From: an uncultured Clostridium sp.
GTDB taxonomy: Bacteria; Bacillota_A; Clostridia; TANB77; CAG-508
Assembly (NCBI GenBank): GCA_946491915.1
Contig: CAMLYR010000057.1
Location: 1 to 9,263, forward strand
DNA: 9,263 nt
Direction: 5' to 3'
Under the pieces are notes generated by a model. That model did no database searches, had not been told where the DNA came from, and saw only the letters and a list, made by a program, of their open reading frames with translations. Both the position numbers and the translations under genes were made by a program. Each line of letters opens with the position of its first letter. Positions within the stretch are counted from its first letter, which is position 1. Of the stretch, positions 7,240 through 9,263 are shown piece after piece.

Positions 7240-7540
7240 GGGATTTTGGGGACGGACTCATTTTTCCCTTTTTAAATATTATAAAAAATAGAAAAATATA
7301 GAATATAAAGTCATTACACAATTTTGTATAAGCTAAATTTTCATAGAAATTCTACAAGAAAAACATGAGCCTCTCTCATTGTTGCTATAAAGCTTAAGCA
7401 AAATGAGCAGTCCTCATGTTTTTCTTTAGAATTTCTAATTTCAAATTTAGATACGCAAAATCGTTTCATTTTTTTATATTCTATATTTTTCGTTTAATCA
7501 AATTCGAAAAAGGGAAAAATGAGTCCGTCCCCAAAATCCC
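7240..7540. repeat. Palindromic repeat element B, 301-bp concentric inverted repeat
   Basis: The outer arms are a perfect 34-base inverted repeat (7240-7273 against 7507-7540), starting GGGATTTTGGGGACGGACTC. Further in, TATAGAATATAAA (left) faces TTTATATTCTATA (right), and GCTAAATTT faces AAATTTAGA. The centre is a 94-base hairpin (7344-7437), 25 paired bases with one bulge, around an AAGCTT-containing apex. All layers share a centre near 7390. It sits exactly after the T-run of the veg terminator and about 33 bases upstream of the sipL promoter. There is no convincing reading frame. Its ends match element A, so it belongs to a dispersed family. It is probably a MITE- or REP-like element; what mobilises it is unknown. 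Confidence 0.8.
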
Positions 7541-7568
7541 AAAAAAAAGAAAACTTTTTCAAGTTTTC
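7541..7568 (-). terminator. Intrinsic terminator of veg
   Basis: On the minus strand GAAAACTT, loop GAAA, AAGTTTTC, then eight T. It starts 13 bases after the veg stop codon. The T-run directly touches the end of element B. Confidence 0.85.
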
Positions 7569-7581
7569 CCTTCGTATAGTT

Positions 7582-7881
7582 TTAAATTTCTGTTGTCTTT
7601 TTCTTTTTCATGTTAACTGGTGGTGGTATTAATGGACTATATGAATCTCCATCAAATACTTCAACCTCTACTGTTCTTGTTAAAACATCTGTATAACTAT
7701 ATGTTACATTTCTATTATTTTCCTCGTATTTTACTACAAAAATATTTGGATATGCTTTTTCTATTGTAGCTTCTTTTTCAAAGGCTTTACTTCTACCTAA
7801 AGATCCTTTGACGATTATCTTTTGCCCCACTTTCTCTAAGATGTCAGTTTTTAGATTTGCTATGTCATTTTTACAAATCAT
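7582..7881 (-). CDS. veg: Veg family protein
   Basis: A 99-residue protein of the Veg family (DUF1021), small beta-barrel-like proteins highly expressed in vegetative cells; in Bacillus subtilis Veg has been tied to biofilm formation and spore outgrowth. The family signature is present: DILEKVGQKIIVKGSLGRSK, then EKAYPNIFVVKYE and VTYSYTDVLTRTVEV. The C-terminal tail (SYSPLIPPPVNMKKKKTTEI) is proline-rich then lysine-rich and longer than in Bacillus, where the protein is 86 residues. The neighbours yabG upstream and sipL downstream repeat the order known from C. difficile. Transcription comes from a perfect consensus promoter at 7911-7939, echoing the famously strong Bacillus veg promoter, and ends at the terminator just before element B. 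The ATG is preceded by AGGTG at 5 bases and GGGAG at 11. Confidence 0.92.
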   Translation of the reverse strand: MICKNDIANLKTDILEKVGQKIIVKGSLGRSKAFEKEATIEKAYPNIFVVKYEENNRNVTYSYTDVLTRTVEVEVFDGDSYSPLIPPPVNMKKKKTTEI

Positions 7882-7910
7882 GCTATCACCTACTCCCTTA
7901 AGATAGCTTG

Positions 7911-7939
7911 ATTATAGCATTTTAGGGGAAAAATGTCAA
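7911..7939 (-). promoter_or_regulatory. Consensus SigA promoter of veg
   Basis: On the minus strand a perfect TTGACA (7934-7939), 17-base spacer and perfect TATAAT (7911-7916), with TG one base before the -10 (extended form). An AT-rich stretch lies upstream. The predicted start near 7904 leaves a leader of only about 23 bases. GCTATC/GATAGC (7882-7907) frames that leader as a possible 6-pair stem around the ribosome binding site, but the start site would trim its 5' arm. Confidence 0.9.
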
Positions 7940-8010
7940 AAAAAGTATGTTATTATAAAAACGCTAAAACGCTTGATTTTAAAGGCTTATATTGATTTTC
8001 GTCTTCAATA

Positions 8011-8049
8011 TTACTTTTATGTTACAGTTATGTTACAATTATATTTCAT
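8011..8049 (+). promoter_or_regulatory. Four direct repeats at 11-bp spacing, PhoP-box-like
   Basis: TTACTT (8011), TTACAG (8022), TTACAA (8033) and TTTCAT (8044) follow one another at exactly 11 bases. The middle two are part of an exact repeat TTATGTTACA. Tandem TTnACA-type hexamers at one-helical-turn spacing are the layout of Bacillus PhoP boxes. The site lies between the yabG stop codon and the veg promoter, about 72 bases upstream of the veg -35. Function is inferred only. Confidence 0.3.
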
Positions 8050-8078
8050 TTTCTTTTTGTTAGCAAATTCAGCCTTAC

Positions 8079-8894
8079 TTATTTCCTAATTTTATACATT
8101 TTTCCATTTGCTCCTATACCACTAACACCTTGTTTTCCATCTCTTAATTCATTTTCTATATCTTCAATTGTGATATATTTATATCTCTCTGTTACTGCTA
8201 TTTTTTCAGCTACAATTAATGGATCTATAAAGTCTATTAAAATTCTTCCTGGTGAAGATGCAAAATTAGCTCCTGCACAAATTAATGCTTCAAAATAACT
8301 CTGACAAGCACCGGCAAATATGACTAATTTTTTATTGGTTTCTTTATCATATTTTCTTGCTTCTTTTACTGTTTCTATAAAATATTTTGAGTTACGATAA
8401 TTATATAAGTCATCATATCTTGAATTTTTCTTTATCATTCCATCATGACCTGTTATGACTAATATGTCTGGTTGATATATTTTTAAAAGATTATATACGA
8501 CTTTTGGTTGTTTATATTCTGGTATATTTTTTACAATAGCATTTAAACCTAATTTTTTATAATATCGATATGATTTTTCACTATATTTTTTATCACCATC
8601 TAAGTGTAATATTTTCCCTGTTATTGTATACTTATTTCTATTTTCTTCTATTTTATCGAATTGATTAATTTTTCCTTCTATTCTTGTTTGTATTGTATTT
8701 AAATCTTTCTGTATTCTTTCTTCACTTACTTTTTCTAAATCGCTTATACTACTGTCAGCTTCTACTCTTTCTATAATTCCTACTAAAATAGCAACTTGCT
8801 CTGTTTTTGTATCTATTATGTTTTTTACGCGAAATAAAATGTCTTTATTATATGATTTTCTTCCTACTATATCACCAATTTTTATTTTTTCCAT
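8079..8894 (-). CDS. yabG: Sporulation-specific protease YabG
   Basis: A 271-residue protein of the YabG family (peptidase family U57), a mother-cell protease that trims coat proteins in Bacillus and processes SpoIVA and the germination protein CspBA in C. difficile. An N-terminal barrel-like stretch (MEKIKIGDIVGRKSYNKDIL) and a charged linker (about 50-90) precede the conserved part. That part has ILVITGHDGM at 145-153, GACQSYFEALICAGANF at 195-211, and SSPGRILIDFIDPL just after. Cys197 and Cys206 with His150 are candidates for the catalytic centre; I cannot tell which cysteine acts. Length is close to that of Bacillus (290). AAGGTGG lies 7 bases before the ATG. A SigK-like promoter stands upstream, matching the SigK control known in Bacillus, and the spoIIID terminator separates it from the preceding gene. 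Confidence 0.94.
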   Translation of the reverse strand: MEKIKIGDIVGRKSYNKDILFRVKNIIDTKTEQVAILVGIIERVEADSSISDLEKVSEERIQKDLNTIQTRIEGKINQFDKIEENRNKYTITGKILHLDGDKKYSEKSYRYYKKLGLNAIVKNIPEYKQPKVVYNLLKIYQPDILVITGHDGMIKKNSRYDDLYNYRNSKYFIETVKEARKYDKETNKKLVIFAGACQSYFEALICAGANFASSPGRILIDFIDPLIVAEKIAVTERYKYITIEDIENELRDGKQGVSGIGANGKMYKIRK

Positions 8895-8924
8895 ATGAAT
8901 ACCACCTTAAAAGTTAAGCTATTA

Positions 8925-8953
8925 TATACTATGTCGATTTTTGTAAATTGGTG
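8925..8953 (-). promoter_or_regulatory. Candidate SigK promoter of yabG
   Basis: On the minus strand CACC (8950-8953), 16 bases, then CATAGTATA (8925-8933). The SigK consensus is an AC-centred -35 and CATAnnnTA as -10 with 16-17 bases between; the -10 is an exact match. A TATAAT overlaps it, but no SigA -35 stands at the right distance. Confidence 0.5.
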
Positions 8954-8990
8954 ATTTTCTTATACCATTAAAAATATGGCTGAAAAATCT

Positions 8991-9026
8991 AAAAAACTGG
9001 CAACTAATTATTTCTAACTAGTTACC
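8991..9026 (-). terminator. Intrinsic terminator of spoIIID
   Basis: On the minus strand GGTAACTAGTT pairs with AATTAGTTGCC (11 pairs including G-U) around a 6-base loop, followed by AGTTTTTTAGATTTTT. It starts about 30 bases after the spoIIID stop codon and insulates yabG. Confidence 0.8.
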
Positions 9027-9057
9027 TTTCATAGCAATTCAACTGTAGTTATTCAAT

Positions 9058-9263
9058 TTATGCTTTATGCTCATGTAAATGACTATATTTTAATTTTGTT
9101 GCCATCCCTCCTCTTATATGTCTTTCTGCTTTATTTTCATCTAACACTTTTCGTACCTCATGTGCTAAACTTGGATTGATCTTTTTTAATCTTTCTGATA
9201 CATCTTTATGTACTGTTGTTACTTTTCGTAACGGTAGAATATTGATTTCTTATATCATCAAAA
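9058..9263 (-). pseudogene. spoIIID: SpoIIID, C-terminal part; reading frame broken near the window edge
   Basis: The C-terminal 50 or so residues are unmistakably SpoIIID, the mother-cell transcription factor that works with SigE and controls sigK expression: TVHKDVSERLKKINPSLAHE, then VLDENKAERHIRGGMATKLK and YSHLHEHKA before the stop. In the family this is the recognition helix and the basic C-terminal helix. Upstream of TVHKD (about 9216) the expected FGVSKS stretch is missing from this frame, which instead reads LPLRK and meets a TAA about 13 codons upstream. Another frame gives STVTKS, a partial match that would need a 4-base insertion. No usable start codon remains in frame. Either the sequence is faulty at its edge, the gene is frameshifted, or foreign DNA joins it here. 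The 5' part would lie beyond 9263. Confidence 0.75.

Noticed and set aside
7416..7616. A 66-codon plus-strand frame covering the right half of element B
   Set aside because: Its translation is a Phe/Lys-rich product of AT-rich palindrome sequence and runs over the veg terminator; not a gene.
7958..7976. Direct repeat around AAACGCT upstream of veg
   Set aside because: Two short copies only; no third copy or known site, likely chance in AT-rich DNA.
7989..8011. Hairpin ATATTGA/TCAATAT as yabG terminator
   Set aside because: Only seven AT-rich pairs and no T-run on the minus strand after it; too weak to call.
1..9263. CRISPR array, tRNA or rRNA genes, or a complete insertion sequence with transposase
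   Set aside because: No spaced repeats of CRISPR type, no cloverleaf or rRNA-like stretch and no transposase-like protein were seen on either strand.

Overview
This is a very AT-rich window from a spore-forming Firmicute, almost certainly a Clostridia-type anaerobe. The gene content (SpoIIID, YabG, Veg, a SipL-type SPOCS/LysM protein, YunB, a SpoVB/YabM-type flippase) is specific to endospore formers. As I recall it, the order yabG-veg-sipL matches Clostridioides difficile, and a spoVB-family gene next to an HU gene matches the yabM/hup neighbourhood of Clostridia. Everything here comes from reading the sequence; no database search was possible.

Layout: (1) 1-1924, minus strand: the start of an HU gene, then a spoVB/yabM-type lipid flippase split by one extra base near 688. 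(2) 1925-2502: no gene; a palindromic repeat (element A), then a consensus SigA promoter and leader. (3) 2503-3385, plus strand: the rplM-rpsI operon (L13, S9), ending at an intrinsic terminator. (4) 3413-4243, minus: a metallo-beta-lactamase-fold hydrolase with its own promoter. (5) 4244-4832, minus: an Fe/Mn superoxide dismutase gene, frameshifted and altered at active-site positions. (6) 4833-9263, minus: a sporulation block of yunB, sipL, veg, yabG and a broken or partial spoIIID. A 301-bp concentric palindrome (element B) lies between sipL and veg.

How the genes work together: SpoIIID is a mother-cell regulator, YabG a coat-processing protease, SipL joins the forming coat to the basement protein SpoIVA, YunB is a membrane-anchored sporulation protein, and SpoVB/YabM-type flippases move peptidoglycan precursors. 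The promoters fit this: a SigK-like site before yabG, a SigE-like site before sipL, and a perfect vegetative SigA site before veg.

The most notable non-coding signals are: two copies, in opposite orientation, of a long-palindrome repeat family, one an apparent deletion form of the other; a hairpin plus T-run that ends the sipL-yunB unit and also buries the sodA ribosome binding site; four TTnCA-type direct repeats at 11-bp spacing upstream of veg; and three interrupted reading frames in one window. I see no clearly new protein system. The palindrome family and the terminator/RBS overlap are the best candidates for something little described.
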